Shown: positions 49,674 through 62,075 of the stretch, piece after piece
Layout of the letters: each line of letters starts with the position of its first letter
Numbering within the stretch: position 1 is the first letter of the stretch
DNA from: Epichloe hybrida
Taxonomy: Eukaryota; Ascomycota; Sordariomycetes; Hypocreales; Clavicipitaceae
Direction: 5' to 3'
DNA: 64,000 nucleotides
Assembly (NCBI GenBank): GCA_019022495.1
Contig: JAFEKR010000005.1
Location: forward strand, 1,178,001 to 1,242,000
Made by a program: the position numbers and the translations under genes
Notes under the pieces: model-generated
What the model was told of the DNA's origin: nothing
Database searches by the model: none
The model's input: the letters and a program-made list of their open reading frames with translations, nothing else

Positions 49674-50610
49674 AGGAGGAAAAAAAGGTGGGGTATATTA
49701 ATATCTTATAATATACTTTAGATTTTTCTCTATTAGATTAATATAAGTGTTTTTATAATAGGTATTTTATTAAATTTACTATTAAATATCTTAATTTCCT
49801 ATCTTTTAGACTATTAGTTATATCTTCTAGTATAGGGTATATATAGTAAGTTTATGAGGTTAATTAGATTCTTTACATTTCTTTATATATTATAAGATAT
49901 TATATTAACTATATATCTATTTTCTTATAATTATATTTTTATTATTTTAAACAAGACTTTTTATTACTAAAAAATACCCTATATATACTTTTTTAAATAA
50001 TATAAAATAATATATTATAAATCCAAATGATTATATTAAGAAACTATAATTAGACTTTTATATACCTTGAATTTAATATTAATATTATAATCTTTATTTA
50101 GAATAATAGTTATTTTTTTAGATTTAATATATATTCTTTTTAAATATCTTAAATTCTTTTCTTTTCTTTTATAAAATCTAAAGTTAAAAAAGAGTGATTT
50201 AGGAATAAAAAGTTAAATAAAAATAGTATAAATAAATAAATAAGTAAATAATATTATTTATATTATTTAAATGAAAGGCTTTACTTATTATAAAAGCTTT
50301 TAAGTATAATATAAGTAATATAAAACTATATATTAGTTTTTAAAATAATATTTTAATAAAAAAAAATCGTAGTTTATTTATTTATTAAGTAATCTAAGGA
50401 ATTTAAAGTATAATTAGCTTATAATACTTATATAATACCTAATTTATCTTAATTTAATACTTTAATATATAAGAAATAATTTTTATAAAATAAAATAAAT
50501 AATTTTATAGTAAAATTTCCTAAAAAAAGAGTAGAAAAAGAGTATAACAAGCTAAATTTACTAGATTTAAAATAATACGGTTATTATTTAGAATTAATAT
50601 AAGCTATATA

Positions 50611-51430
50611 AAAAGTGGGTCTAAAGTGGGTCTTATTAATAATAGTATTTACTTCTTTATAGCTTATTTGCTAAGATATTTATGATTTTCTCTTAAAAAG
50701 ATAGTATACTTAAAAGTGGATCCAAAGTGGGTCTTACTAATAATAGTATTAACTTCTTTATAGCTTATTTGCTAAGATATTTATGATTTTCTCTTAAAAA
50801 GATAGTATACTTAAAAGTGGATCCAAAGTGGGTCTTACTAATTATAGTATTAACTTCTTAATAGCTTATTTGCTATATATATGATTTTCTCTTCAAAAGA
50901 AGGTGTATATAAAAGTGGGTTTAAAGTGGGTCTTATTAATTATAGTATAAACTTCTTAATAGCTTATTTACTAAGATATTTATGATTTTCTCTTAAAAAG
51001 ATAGTATACTTAAAAGTGGGTCTAAAGTGGGTCTTACTAATAATAGTATTAACTTCTTTATAGCTTATTTGCTTAGATATATATGATTTTTTATTAAAAA
51101 GAAAGTATACTTAAAAGTGGATCTAAAGTGGGTCTTACTAATTATAGTATTAACTTCTTAATAGCTTATTTGCTAAGATATTTATGATTTTCTCTTAAAA
51201 AGAAGGTGTTTATAAAAGTGGGTCTAAAGTGGGTCTTACTAATAATAATATTAACTTCTTTATAGCTTATTTGCTTAGATATATATGATTTTTTATTAAA
51301 AAGAAAGTATACTTAAAAGTAAGTTTAAAGTAAGCCTTATGAATTATAGTACTTACTTCTTTATAGCTTATTTACTTAAATATATATGATTTTCTATTAA
51401 AATAAGTATACTTAAAAGTAAGTTTTTAAT
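50611..51430. repeat. ~101-bp minisatellite in X3, nine units
   Basis: aaaagtggrtcyaaagtgggtctta units begin near 50611, 50712, 50813, 50911, 51012, 51113, 51214, 51315 and 51414. Each contains a ttcttwatagcttattt and a tatgatttt stretch. The last two units are RIP-like (aagtaagttt). Confidence 0.92.
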
Positions 51431-51639
51431 ATTTTTCTAAGAAATAAGCTTAAAAAGTAAGTTTTATTAGTTTTATAAGTTATAATTAAGATTAGTATAG
51501 TAATTTAACCTTAATCTATATTTTAAGAAACCTAATATATACTTTTCTAATTATTTAAGTTATTTCTTACTATTAATTTCTAATTACTTTACCTAAATAT
51601 TAAAAAATAAAAAATAATTACATTTAATTACAAATAATT

Positions 51640-51780
51640 ACATGTAATGTAATGTAATGTGTGAAAGGGGGGTGTAATGTAATGTAATGTAATGTGTGAA
51701 AGGGGGGTGTAATGTAATGTAATGTGTAATAATTACATTACATTACAAACATTACACAATGTAATGTAATGTAATGTGAT
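51640..51780. repeat. CATTA/TAATG arrays, right end of X3
   Basis: TAATG runs with an exact internal duplication (gtgtgaaaggggggtgtaat repeated near 51660 and 51700), then inverted CATTA units, then TAATG up to the terminus. Confidence 0.88.
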
Positions 51781-51794
51781 GCTCTGTCCTACCC

Positions 51795-53574
51795 TTTATA
51801 AGAGGTAAGGAATACCTAGAATCTTTTCTCTAAAAGGCGTATATAATATATTTTACTAGCCTACTAGTAGTCCTTTTCCTTTTAGTATTCTTTAGTAAAG
51901 TAATTAGAGAACTAGTAGCTACTCTTACTATATATAAAGTAGCACTTAGTGCTTAGCCTAAGGCTCTATTCACAATAGCTTCCTTTGCTATAGGGGGATA
52001 ATTACTATTTATACTAATAATTAGTAAATATAGCCTCTAGAGGGTCTTCTTATTAGTACTAAAGGTATTAGGAGAACCTCTTATTTAATTCTATAATAGT
52101 AATTACCTTATAGAGGTCTTTAGTAAGACTTTTAAAGCCTAGGGAGTGTATGTATTCTACTATCTAATATTTAAGTATACTAGCTATAGTATTTAAGGCC
52201 TACTTATAGAGCTTAGTATTTACTATTTTAGTAAGGTATAGTTCTTTATAAATCTTCTTAAGGGTTAATAATATAATCTTAAGGTAATTAAGCTTACTTT
52301 TATTAGGGTTTTTCTTAATTATATTTTTTAATATTATACTACTCTATTAGTAGTAATAGAATTACTAGTTACTTTCTATCTTAAAGCATTAATAAATATA
52401 GGTAATTATCTCTTTATAGGAATAGTTATTCCTAAAGAGGTAATTAAGGAAGTATTATTTAGTATTACTTATTAATATAATAGGGAAAGCCTTCTAATAA
52501 TACATTTAAGGAAAGTTAATTTTATTATACTTATTTTTAAAGAGCGTAATCTTTAGCATTAAGAAGTTATATAGCTTCCTACTATAGTGGTTACTATTCT
52601 TATATATCTTTATAAGCTCTAAGATTTTCTTTGTAATCTAATCTTTAGAGGTAAATTACTATAAAGGTATATTTTATTATAAATAATAGTCCCCTAGTTA
52701 TTATTAATAATTATTATTAGGATAAAGCTATTAATTTAATAGTAATTATTATAGGGGCTTTTATAAAGGTTTATGTAGTTTTTAGGGTTAGGGAAGGTGG
52801 ATTTCTAGGGTAAGTTATTAGGGCTATTATTATTAAGGCTCTAGGGGTTTAGAAGATTATAGTCTCTCTTATAATCTCTCCTATAACTAAAGAGGTATTA
52901 AAGTTTAATAAAGCACTTCTTTAAGGAATACTAGGATTAAATATCCTAGGCCTTGCTTAATAAGAACACTATAATCTTATAGAGAATTATATAATTCTTT
53001 AATAACTTCCTTTATAGCCCTTTTAAAGGTATCTTTAAACTAGCCTTTAAAGTCTTCTTAGAATAATTCCTATAGGTTATTATCTTTCTAACCTTAATAC
53101 TTACTAAGGTTAATAAATCTTATAATCTAGTTATTAAGCTTAAGCTATATAGTAGTCTCTAAATCTAGCTTAATAAATTCTTTCTAATTACTAGAGAAGT
53201 TATAAGTAAGCTATTAAAGGCATAAGGGTAACTTATACTCTTAGGGTCTTTTAGGGGTAATAGTTAAAGCCTTACTATTACTAGTAGCCTTTACTCTTAT
53301 AGAAAGTCTAAATTCCTTTACTATCTTTAACTATAAAAGGAATATTACTAATTTATTATTTTTACTACTAATTAAGCTCTTATATTTACCTATTACTATT
53401 ATAAGGTTCTTCTTTTATATTTTAGGAGTGTTATTACTCTAATAAAATTAGAAGATTATAAAAATAAAAAAAACAGAAGAAAAAGTAGTAAAAGTAGTAA
53501 AAGTAGTAAAAGTAGTAAAAGTAGTAAAAGTAGTAAAAGTAGTAAAAGTAGTAATAAGAATAAATCACTAGAGA
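51795..53574 (-). pseudogene. Copia-B#5 gag segment
   Basis: Reverse gag with zinc-knuckle region near 51910-51950, collinear with B#2 18475-20150. Near its 5' side (53480-53560) the leader has expanded to a nine-base microsatellite (gtagtaaaa). Confidence 0.82.
53480..53560 (+). repeat. GTAGTAAAA microsatellite in B#5 leader
   Basis: About nine units of a 9-bp repeat; the matching place in B#2 (20155-20175) has only about two. Confidence 0.85.
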
Positions 53575-53579
53575 TAAAG

Positions 53580-53886
53580 TGTTGGATTCACAGGGTATTG
53601 AATTCAATGTAATACAGTCGTGAGCCCGAAGAATAGTATCGTTATTGATTATCTATTCTAGGCTACGTTATCTATTATTATAATTGATTAAGTTATAGGA
53701 AAAGAGAGGTAAAAAGCTAGAAGTTATAATACATAAAGGGAAAAGGGGTTACGCATTTATATCCCTATATTTCCTAGCCAATCAACGTGCTAGGTTATAG
53801 GTCATGTGTGGGGTCCGCGCGCGGCCTAAGCTTCTACTAGGTAATTACAGCTACCACACGTAATTAATATTACCTTTGTTCTAACA
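53580..53886 (-). repeat. 3' LTR of A#3
   Basis: Listed as TGTTGGATTCACAGGG...TTGTTCTAACA. Confidence 0.92.
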
Positions 53887-54329
53887 CTAGAACTTCTCTC
53901 TTTTAATATAATTATTAACACGTGATATTAATCATAGAAATAAAAAGGAAAGATAGATTAAGAATATAATTAATAAGGGATCTAAGGAAAAGAACTTATA
54001 GCCTATCTAGGTATATAGTTACTAACAAAAGGGAAATAATAATCTTGCTTAGCTTATAAGCCTATATAAGGATAAGTAAGTCCTTCTAAATCCCTTCTTT
54101 TCCTTAAAATAACATATATACCACACCATAGCGTGTATATAATGTCTTTCTCCTCCTTAGCAACACCTTTATTCTCCTATACACCGCTATTAATTTCTAT
54201 AGTCTACTAGGAGGGCCTAGTAAGCTAGCGTGGTTATGGCCGCTAGGGATATTAACTACAGGGGCGTAAATCCCCTATATATTACTATCTTATCCCTATG
54301 GCTACCCTCCTAGAGGATTACCTTTTCCT

Positions 54330-57300
54330 CTTACCACGCGTGTGTTACGTATAGGTAACCTATCCCTCTATCTAGATAGTTATCTAGTTAGTTAAGATAA
54401 AGCTCTTAAGGGCCTTATTAGGTAATACCTTTATAAAGGTATTAGCTAGGTTATTCTCTTTATTAATCTATTAGATCTTATAGAGTTCTTAGCGTTTGTA
54501 TAACTATTAAAGGGCTATGATATTAATTATTAGGCGTTTCTCCTTTATTATACTAAGTTTAATAAGGTACTTATATAAGGAGTATGAATCCGTATATATA
54601 ATAACCAGGATCTTTAGGAGCTTTAGTTAGTTAGTAACTAAGTTTAGGGTAGTTATAATTACGTAAGCCATATTAATACTAGCTACTATGCTATAGACTT
54701 CTAAGGCAAGTATACTTTACGTGACTCTCTTACTCTTTATTAAGCTAAAGTGCATAATATTACCTTTAATTATGAATTTACTATTAGTGTAGTCTTTATT
54801 CGCTAGGATAAGTATATATTCTAGTTATAAGGATAGGTCCTAGTTATTAGTAAAGGATTTATTTATAAAGGTAAAGAGCTTTACCTTCTTAAGGTTAATT
54901 AGGATAAACATTAGACCTCTCTCTAGGTAATCTATCTGCTACTTTAGGTAGTAATTAAGGGCTTTTATATCCTCTAGGGTTAGCTCCTAGTGTTATATAG
55001 TAATAGATAGGTTAAAGCAAGCCTCTAGTTAGTAGATTAAGGCAATATAAGCGCCTCGGGCCCTTTACTTAATATATTTACGCTTTAAGTTAGTTATTAG
55101 AACTAACTCTAACTTATTACTTTACCCTTTCTACTAGATCTTAATAGTATTATTCTCTAGTGAGATAATGCTACTATTAAATATAAGAGGGTAGTCCTAA
55201 GTTAGGAATTACTTTAGCTTTATATTAAAGCCTTTTATAGCAAGCTAGGTCTCTTCCTTCTTAGAGAACTTCTTATCTAAGAGGCTAATTATATTATTAG
55301 TTTATATTCTAACGTAAGTAAAGTTAGGGCTTTCCTTTATAGTTATAAGCAGGTAGGGATTATACGTAAAGGTTTCTATCTAGAGGTTCTCTCTATAATG
55401 CTTGTAATATATAACCCACTAGTGTGTTCCTACCTTTACGAGCCTATAGAGGGGTTTTATAACCCTTAAGATTATACTAGGTAGGTAGAGATACTGTATC
55501 TAAATTAGTAAGCGCGCTAGGATTAGCTGCTCTAGTAATATATAAGCCTATATATAAGCCTAATAAATATCTCTTAGCTAGATAAGGAATTTCCTTAATC
55601 TTACTAATAGGGCTATCGTAAGGATAAGACATTAGCTTGCGTGTTAAATCATTAGGGCCTATGTAAGAATAGCCTATTTCCCTTTATTCTTATACCCTTA
55701 GATTATAAGGCATGACTTTTTATAGGGTTTTATTATCTTGCCTTTAATCTTATTAATAATTTAGGAATTAAAGATTTAAATCCTACTATATTCTTCCTTA
55801 TTAAATATAATGAATTTAAATACACCTTACTTAATTAGAGCGTTAATCTCTGCTTTTGTTAATAGCTTAAATAGTTTGCCTAGGGTCTTAATAATTCCTT
55901 CCTTATATAGCTTAATTATAAGAGCTAGGTTACTATGTTCTTTTGCTAATAGGAAGGTATTAGCACCTTAAGGTATTATAGGAGGGTTCTTTTATAGCCT
56001 TCCGCGTCCTTACTTTAGTAGTATTAGTAGTACTATATTTTTATTATAAGCCTCTTGCCCTTTTTCTCCTTCCTTTTCACTAGGCTTTACTATTTTCTCC
56101 ACACTAGGGTTATTATAGTAAGGCTTAATAGATATTAACCTAAAGGTCTTTAGGCCTCTAGGTATATTAGTATATAGCTTTCTTTAGTAATTACTAGTAG
56201 CTTATATGGACTTACTTATCCCTTACCTTCTTACTAGACTTTAACCTTTAATCTAAGTGGTAAGCTAAGGGTCTTTAAGGTGTCTAGGCTATTATATTTA
56301 GTAAGGGCCTTATTAACCTTCTAGATAGCATAGAGTCTCTTAATTTCTTTAGTAGCCTTCTATACTATAATTATATACTATATAATATTAGGTAATAGCA
56401 GGGACTTATTTATTATACATAAGTAAGCTCTAAAGATAAGGAGGGTTAGGATAAGGCTATTAGGGCCTGTGGTGTTATTTAGGGCCTTAATTACTATTTA
56501 AAGGGCAATAGGTTCTAGCGTTATAGGGTATTCATGTCTAATTATATTATAGGCTCTTTAGAGCGGCCTATAATACCTTTTAACCTTCCCTATACTATAG
56601 TATACCTTAATAGGGACTTCCTTGATTAAAATTAATATTAAAGCTATAAATTATCTAAATTTATTACTATAGAAGTTTATTCTAGTGTCTATAATAATAA
56701 AGTCTAGGGGGCCTAGGTAAGCATTAATCTAGCATATTTAGAGGGCTTCCTAGGTTATTTTCATAGAGATATTATTAAGGAATTTTACTATGTTAAATGC
56801 TATAGCTATATCTATAGCGTGGAGTATAGGGCGGTTACTATCTAAGTAGAAGATATTTACTATTACTTTATAATTAAAGCTATACTTATCCTTAAGGGTG
56901 AACTTAAAGTAATTAGGGCTATCTATATATATTTAGCATTAGTAGTAGATTCTTATTAGCTCCCTAATAGCTTTAATGTTAATATTATGCCCTAATCTAT
57001 AAAGAACCTTATATAGATATTAGATTAATAGATGTCTAAAGCAGTAATATAATTGCTATAGCTTGCCTTCTATAAGGTAGCTCTAAGTAACTGCTTTTTC
57101 TTTCTATGTAAGAAGCATCTAGGCATGGCCCTATTTACATATAATAGGGACTTTAATGTTTCCTTATTATAGCGTGTTCTTAGAGATATTAAAATTAATC
57201 TTTAGATAGTCTATATTATTAAGGGATAAAAGAAATAGAGTGTTTATAGGGATAACCTAAAAGAGGATATTTCTAAATAGAGTAAGCATAATAGCCGCTC

Positions 57301-59660
57301 TAAGCGTGATAATTAGGTCTCCCGCGCTAAATCTAACTAATGCCTTTTTCTTTATTAATTTATTAAGCTATAACGTAGGTATCTAATATTATAAAGTAAG
57401 AAATTAAGGGTGCCCTGCTATAGAGAACTTTATGGCTCTTATGTCAGGTATAATCCCTTAAAATATTACATAGGAATAGCGATCTTCTAATATAAATATT
57501 ACTAGGGCTTTGTTCATAAGTTCTTGCTAAAAGGGGTCTTCTTTACTTAGACTATAATAAGCTACTTGCCTTGTTAGGAATTAAACCATTCTTTTACTAT
57601 TAATCTAGGTTCTATAAGTAAAGAAGCTTATAAGTACTAGCCTATCTGTATTATTAGGGCTATTATTAAATCTAATGCTCTTTATATACTAAGCGATTTT
57701 ATTATTAATAAGGGGTTAGGACTTGTGTTCTCCCTTATACTAAGTAAGAAATAAATAATATAAGTTATTAGTTAAATCCATAAGGTAATAATTTTTAAAG
57801 TGTTAAAACGCTTTCTTATAGTTTTATAGTTCTCTTTAGGGTGCTTAGATAACTAGCATCCTTCCTTGCTATATATATAGTATTTCTTTGTGTAGGGAGT
57901 ACCTCCTCTTCCTTATAGTTTTAAGGGGTATTAAGTCTCTTTTCTAGTCCTATTATATCTTTAGTTAGTCTAGAATTACTCTAGGGTTATAGTTTTAGTT
58001 AGAAACTATTAATAGTTCTTCTTCTCTTTCTTAATAAAATAAAGGGTTATTCTAATCTATTCATAGAACTCTTATAGTCTGTCTAGCGGATCTATAATCA
58101 CTCCTCTACACTCTAGAATACTATAATAGGCTCTAATAAGTTAATTCTAGAGTGCCCTTTTAGTTTAGCTTACTTTAGGCACTACTTATTATAAGATAGC
58201 TAGTCTTTCTATAAGTTTATTAAAGTATTTAATTATTAACTTACTTAGGTTATTATTTACTATTCCTTGTAAGGAAGTGTTATTTTACTCTAGTAAATAT
58301 CTTTACTATATATCCTTGGTTTTAAATTATTCTCTTGTATAGCTAATAAGCATAGGGAGATCTTATAGTTATCTAGGTTTAGAGAGGTAGTCTATATAGT
58401 ATTATAGTGCTTTGCCTTTAAGTATAACCTTAAAAGTATAACTAGCTTATTTAAGCTAGATATTAAGTAACTTATACTTTCTATAGAATATTTAAAGCTT
58501 TAATTTAAGGATATTATAGTTATTAGTGCTATAGAGTTATTCTTTAGGGTATACTTTAGATAGGTTAATAATTTACTTTAGTAAAGGTCTCTAAGTCTAT
58601 AGGGGTCCTCTAGGTATTTTCTTTTATATTTATAAAAGGGGTAGTAAGGTCCTTAGGAAGTAAGAGAGTAGCTTTATAGGTAGCGCCCTTAGGGCTTATT
58701 ATTCCCTCTAATCCTTCTCTTCCTTATATTAGGAAGGAGAAATTATAGCTCTTTAAGCTATGCTAATAGAGGCACTACTAGCCCTAGATAGTATAGGTTA
58801 CCTCTATTAGTAACTCTCCTACTTAGGGGTATTATTAGTAGTATTAATAAGGTAATACTACTAACTTACCTCTAGTAAAGGTATAGGTAGGGGAGTCACC
58901 TATAAACACTTACGAATAGTATCCTTAGGTAGTCTTAACTCTAGGTTAATTAACCTTCCTAGGGGAGATTAACTAGGCCTTCCTAGAGGGGATTAACTTA
59001 GTTTTCCTAGGGGAGTCTAGCTTATTAATCCTTTTAATAGTAATTATACTAATAACTAGGGTGATAGGGTAAGTTACCTAGTTTTAATATTACTATTATC
59101 TAGTAAATTATAGAAGAACTCCTTATTTTATAAGTTCTTTTAGAAGCCTATATACTTTTTCCTAGCCTCTTTAATTTCTTTAAGAGTCTAAAATCTAAAT
59201 TCTTCTTAGTTTACTACTTCTTTAAGGTTATTTACTATCTTAGTGCCTCTTCTAACAGTTATATACACTCTATTATAAAGAAGATAGTCTTAAAGTCTAT
59301 TCTATAAAAGGTCTCTTCCTTCTACGAATTTATCCCTTAACTATTTATAGAAGTTATTACTAAATTCGGAGAATAGTATTCTTCTAAATAACCCTTACTC
59401 CTTATATTATTTAGTCTTTATAAGGATATAAAGACTAATTTCCTTAGGTGTTATTATCTTTTTATATTTAGAACTTCCTATTTATTAAAGTAGTTCTTCT
59501 ATAATATATTATTAAAGCCTTATAGAGATATAAGGGTATAGGTTAGTATAGATAGGGGTTTTTCCTTTTTTAAGGTATTTGTTATTATCTCCTATTTTAA
59601 TACCTTCTATAGTATTATTATAACTATTAGTCTTACTAGGAACTCTAAATTAACTAGAGG
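54330..59660 (-). pseudogene. Copia-A#3 gag-pol polyprotein, RIP-inactivated
   Basis: Mirror image of A#2: RNase H about 54336-54906, RT about 55190-55800, integrase about 56380-57060, protease near 57450, knuckle near 57870, gag beyond. Stops occur throughout; no ORF of 60 residues survives. Confidence 0.86.
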
Positions 59661-60082
59661 TCCTAGATAGTCTAGCTGTATTTAATATTCTAATTAATTA
59701 GGGAAGGTAAATCTTATAATATAAGGAGAAAAGGGGTATAACTATAATTATATAACGTATTTTGGATATAAAGGATTATAAGGCAAGGTAATTAACTTTA
59801 AATATATAATAGAATATATAATAAAGAAAGATAAGGGGATAGCTTAGCTACTAGTATTAAACCTTTCTTTATTATTTTAGAGTCTATATAAATATAGATA
59901 TTAATACTAAAGTAAGAAGAGAGCTATATTATACCTTTCTATTAGCATAACTTATTATTAAACATAGCCCTCCTATTTTATAAGGTAAGTTATTATTAAA
60001 TAAGCTACCTCTTCTAATTAACCTTACTAATCTACAGTGTTCGAAGACTACGTGGTTATTTGTGAAGGTAACCACTAATTAG

Positions 60083-60389
60083 TGTTAGATTCATAGGGTA
60101 TTAAATTTAATGTAATATAGTCGTAAGCCTAAAGAATAGTATTGTTATTAATTATCTATTCTAGGCTACATTATCTATTATTATGATTAATTAAGTTATA
60201 GGAAAAGAGAGGTAAAAAGCTAGAAGTTATAATATATAAAGGGAAAAGGGGTTGCGCGTTTATATCCCTACATTTCCTAGCTAATCAACATGCTAGGTTA
60301 TAGGTTATATGTGGGGTCCGCGCGCGGCCCGAGCTTCTGCTAGGTAATTGCGGCTGCGACGCGCGATTGATATCACCTTTGTTCTAACA
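60083..60389 (-). repeat. 5' LTR of A#3
   Basis: Listed as TGTTAGATTCATAGGG...TTGTTCTAACA; keeps an uninterrupted GC-rich core (gcgcgcggcccgagc). Confidence 0.92.
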
Positions 60390-60999
60390 TAAAGAAAGTA
60401 ATAGAAGTTTTAAAAGTAACTAGAAAATAATAGGAAAAGTAATAAGGGAATAATAGGATTTACTACTTCCTATTTTTTATAAAAAGGAGGGAAGGAGGTA
60501 ATCTCTCTCTCTTACTAATAAGCATAGGGTAAATAGCACTAAGAGTAAAGGGGGTAAAAAATAAGTAATAGATGCTTATAGGGAGAGATTAAAGGTCTAT
60601 TAGAAGGTAATGTATTAAAGGGAATTTATAGGTATATTAGCTAGCTTAGCTAAGGTTATTTAATATTAGGTTTAAAATAAATGCCTTACGGCAATAGATT
60701 TAGTTAGTTAGTTAGTTTTCTTATAATAGATAATAAAATTAATAATTAATAATAATATCCTAGATAGATATAATAAAGTTATATCCCTTAGCCTAAGGGT
60801 TAATAGATTAATTCCTTAGAAGCCTAATAAGCCCGCAACTAGGATTCTAGTCTCTTCCTTTAGTATACTTATATAGTTATGCCTCTTTACTATAATAACT
60901 ATTATAGCATAATAAAGGGTAATAGCAGTAGCGTTTATAGAAATATCTCTTCTTGTAATACCTAGCTTATCTATAGTTATAAAGTTAACCACTAATTAG

Positions 61000-61267
61000 T
61001 GTTAGTTACACTAAGGTCCTACGTAGGTATAAGGGTAATCCCGTATAATTAAAGTTAATAATAGTTAATTAAAATTAGCTAAGAAAAGAAAGAGAAAAAA
61101 GAGAGGGAAAGTCTAGATACTAGGAAAGTAAGCAAAACCTATATGTAGGGTAAAAGAGGGGGTGGCAAATTAATGCAGCTAATCGCATTACATGCATCAC
61201 GCCGGACCTACAATTTGGTCTGGTCTTTGGCCACGATTGAACCAATGAAGATCCGAAGGAATCAACA
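61000..61267 (-). repeat. 5' LTR of B#5
   Basis: 268 bp, TGTTAGTTACACTAAGG...GGAATCAACA, followed by TSD agtaa. It marks the right edge of the continuous LTR-retroelement block. Confidence 0.93.
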
Positions 61268-61272
61268 AGTAA

Positions 61273-61628
61273 CTTACTTATATTACCTTAGCTTATATTA
61301 CCCTAGCTTACCTAATTACTAGTAGCTGTAGTTATAGCTATGCTTACAGCTATAATGTAATTTACTAATTAGTTATTTACATGGTGAAACATAGCTATTA
61401 GGCTTGTAATGTAAGCTAGTAATAAAAAGGTCCTTTCACTAGAAAGGGCTAGAAATAGGTCTTATTTTTAACAAATTTGACAAAAATATAACCTAGGTAA
61501 TTACTATGAAAAGTTATGTCTTTACTACTAGTATACTTTAAAAAAAAATTGTACTTTACTATATACCCTAGATAGTATAAAGTAAATTCTTTACTTATGT
61601 TTATAGCTATCTTATACCAAGACTTACC
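61273..61628. other. AT-rich spacer, host side of the transposon block
   Basis: About 350 bp with direct imperfect repeats at the start (cttatattacc.tagctta) and a T/A-rich middle. No ORF or RNA gene seen. The AT bias may come from RIP leaking out of the block; composition rises in GC further right. Confidence 0.55.
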
Positions 61629-61631
61629 TTA

Positions 61632-62019
61632 GGGTCTGATCCACGAGCTGGTGCAAAGCTTGCACCGACTTTTCATAGTACAAATTGTATGTGGAGTTGT
61701 ATAGGGCGGCTACTTTGTACTATCGCTAGGTGCAAGCTTTGCACTAGTGTAAACTTTGCCTAGGGATAACGTAAAGTGTAAAGTTTGCACTTATTTTTGC
61801 TAATTTTTTACTTTTTTCTTAGTATCTTTTCCTTTTATAGGTATTTACGTAGCCTTAGTTAAAAAGATATATTATAAATAAGGGGGGTTATAGTGTTTAT
61901 GTAATTTAGATAAAGTTCTATAAATTTCTATGTATCTTGGCTAATAAAAATAGCTAGCGCGTCCGCTTATGTGCATTTTGCACTCGTGCAAAGTTTGCAC
62001 TGGCTCGTGGATCAGACCC
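61632..62019. mobile_element. MITE, PIF/Harbinger-like, 388 bp
   Basis: Starts GGGTCTGATCCACGAGC and ends with its reverse complement. The inverted repeats extend to about 35 bp with the inner palindrome gtgcaaagcttgcac / gtgcaaagtttgcac. The TSD is TTA (61629-61631, 62020-62022). A 3-bp TWA duplication and G-rich termini are typical of PIF/Harbinger elements. More GTGCAAA/TTTGCAC palindromes lie inside (about 61729-61790). No coding capacity. Confidence 0.85.
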
Positions 62020-62075
62020 TTAAGTGTGCTAGCTTTTGCAAGACTACGCTAACTTGGACCACACCCTTGACTAGT

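Larger units (their letters stand above)
49533..51786. mobile_element. X3, hAT-like non-coding element with CATTA terminal arrays
   Basis: 2254 bp, perfect 8-bp TSD tcctaccc at 49525-49532 and 51787-51794, ends CAGAGCAT...ATGCTCTG. Terminal arrays are CATTA/TAATG. The internal minisatellite is in the opposite orientation to X1 and X2, so X3 lies reversed; consistent with this, the ggtgggg stretch after its left array is the complement of the cccca stretch before the right arrays of X1 and X2. No coding capacity. It is the cleanest copy of the family, with no nested insertion. Confidence 0.9.
53580..60389 (-). mobile_element. Copia-A copy 3 (A#3), complete, reverse
   Basis: 6810 bp, LTRs 53580-53886 and 60083-60389 (307 bp each), TSD TAAAG at 53575-53579 and 60390-60394. 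Inserted in the same orientation as its host B#5, in the leader/gag region. Its 5' leader (60062-60082 in reverse) matches that after 30687 of A#2. Confidence 0.95.
29862..61267 (-). mobile_element. Copia-B copy 5 (B#5), complete but split by four insertions
   Basis: Both LTRs (29862-30129 and 61000-61267) are 268 bp, and AGTAA flanks the element at 29857-29861 and 61268-61272. Internal B sequence continues in order, reverse strand, in five pieces: 60395-60999, 51795-53574, 48290-49524, 37187-39558 and 30130-30375. It is interrupted by A#3, X3, X2 and A#2. Subtracting each insertion plus one TSD copy leaves 6.8 kb, equal to Copia-A. It is the oldest insertion in its stack and borders the gene-bearing right edge. 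Confidence 0.92.

Noticed and set aside
50611..51430. Regular ~101-bp repeats suggesting a CRISPR-like array
   Set aside because: Whole units are tandem copies with no unique spacers, and the genome is fungal; this is a minisatellite.
49533..51786. Pentamer arrays read as telomere-like or centromeric DNA
   Set aside because: The units are bounded by precise CAGAG ends with 8-bp TSDs inside a copia element, and no TTAGGG array is present, so they are transposon ends.
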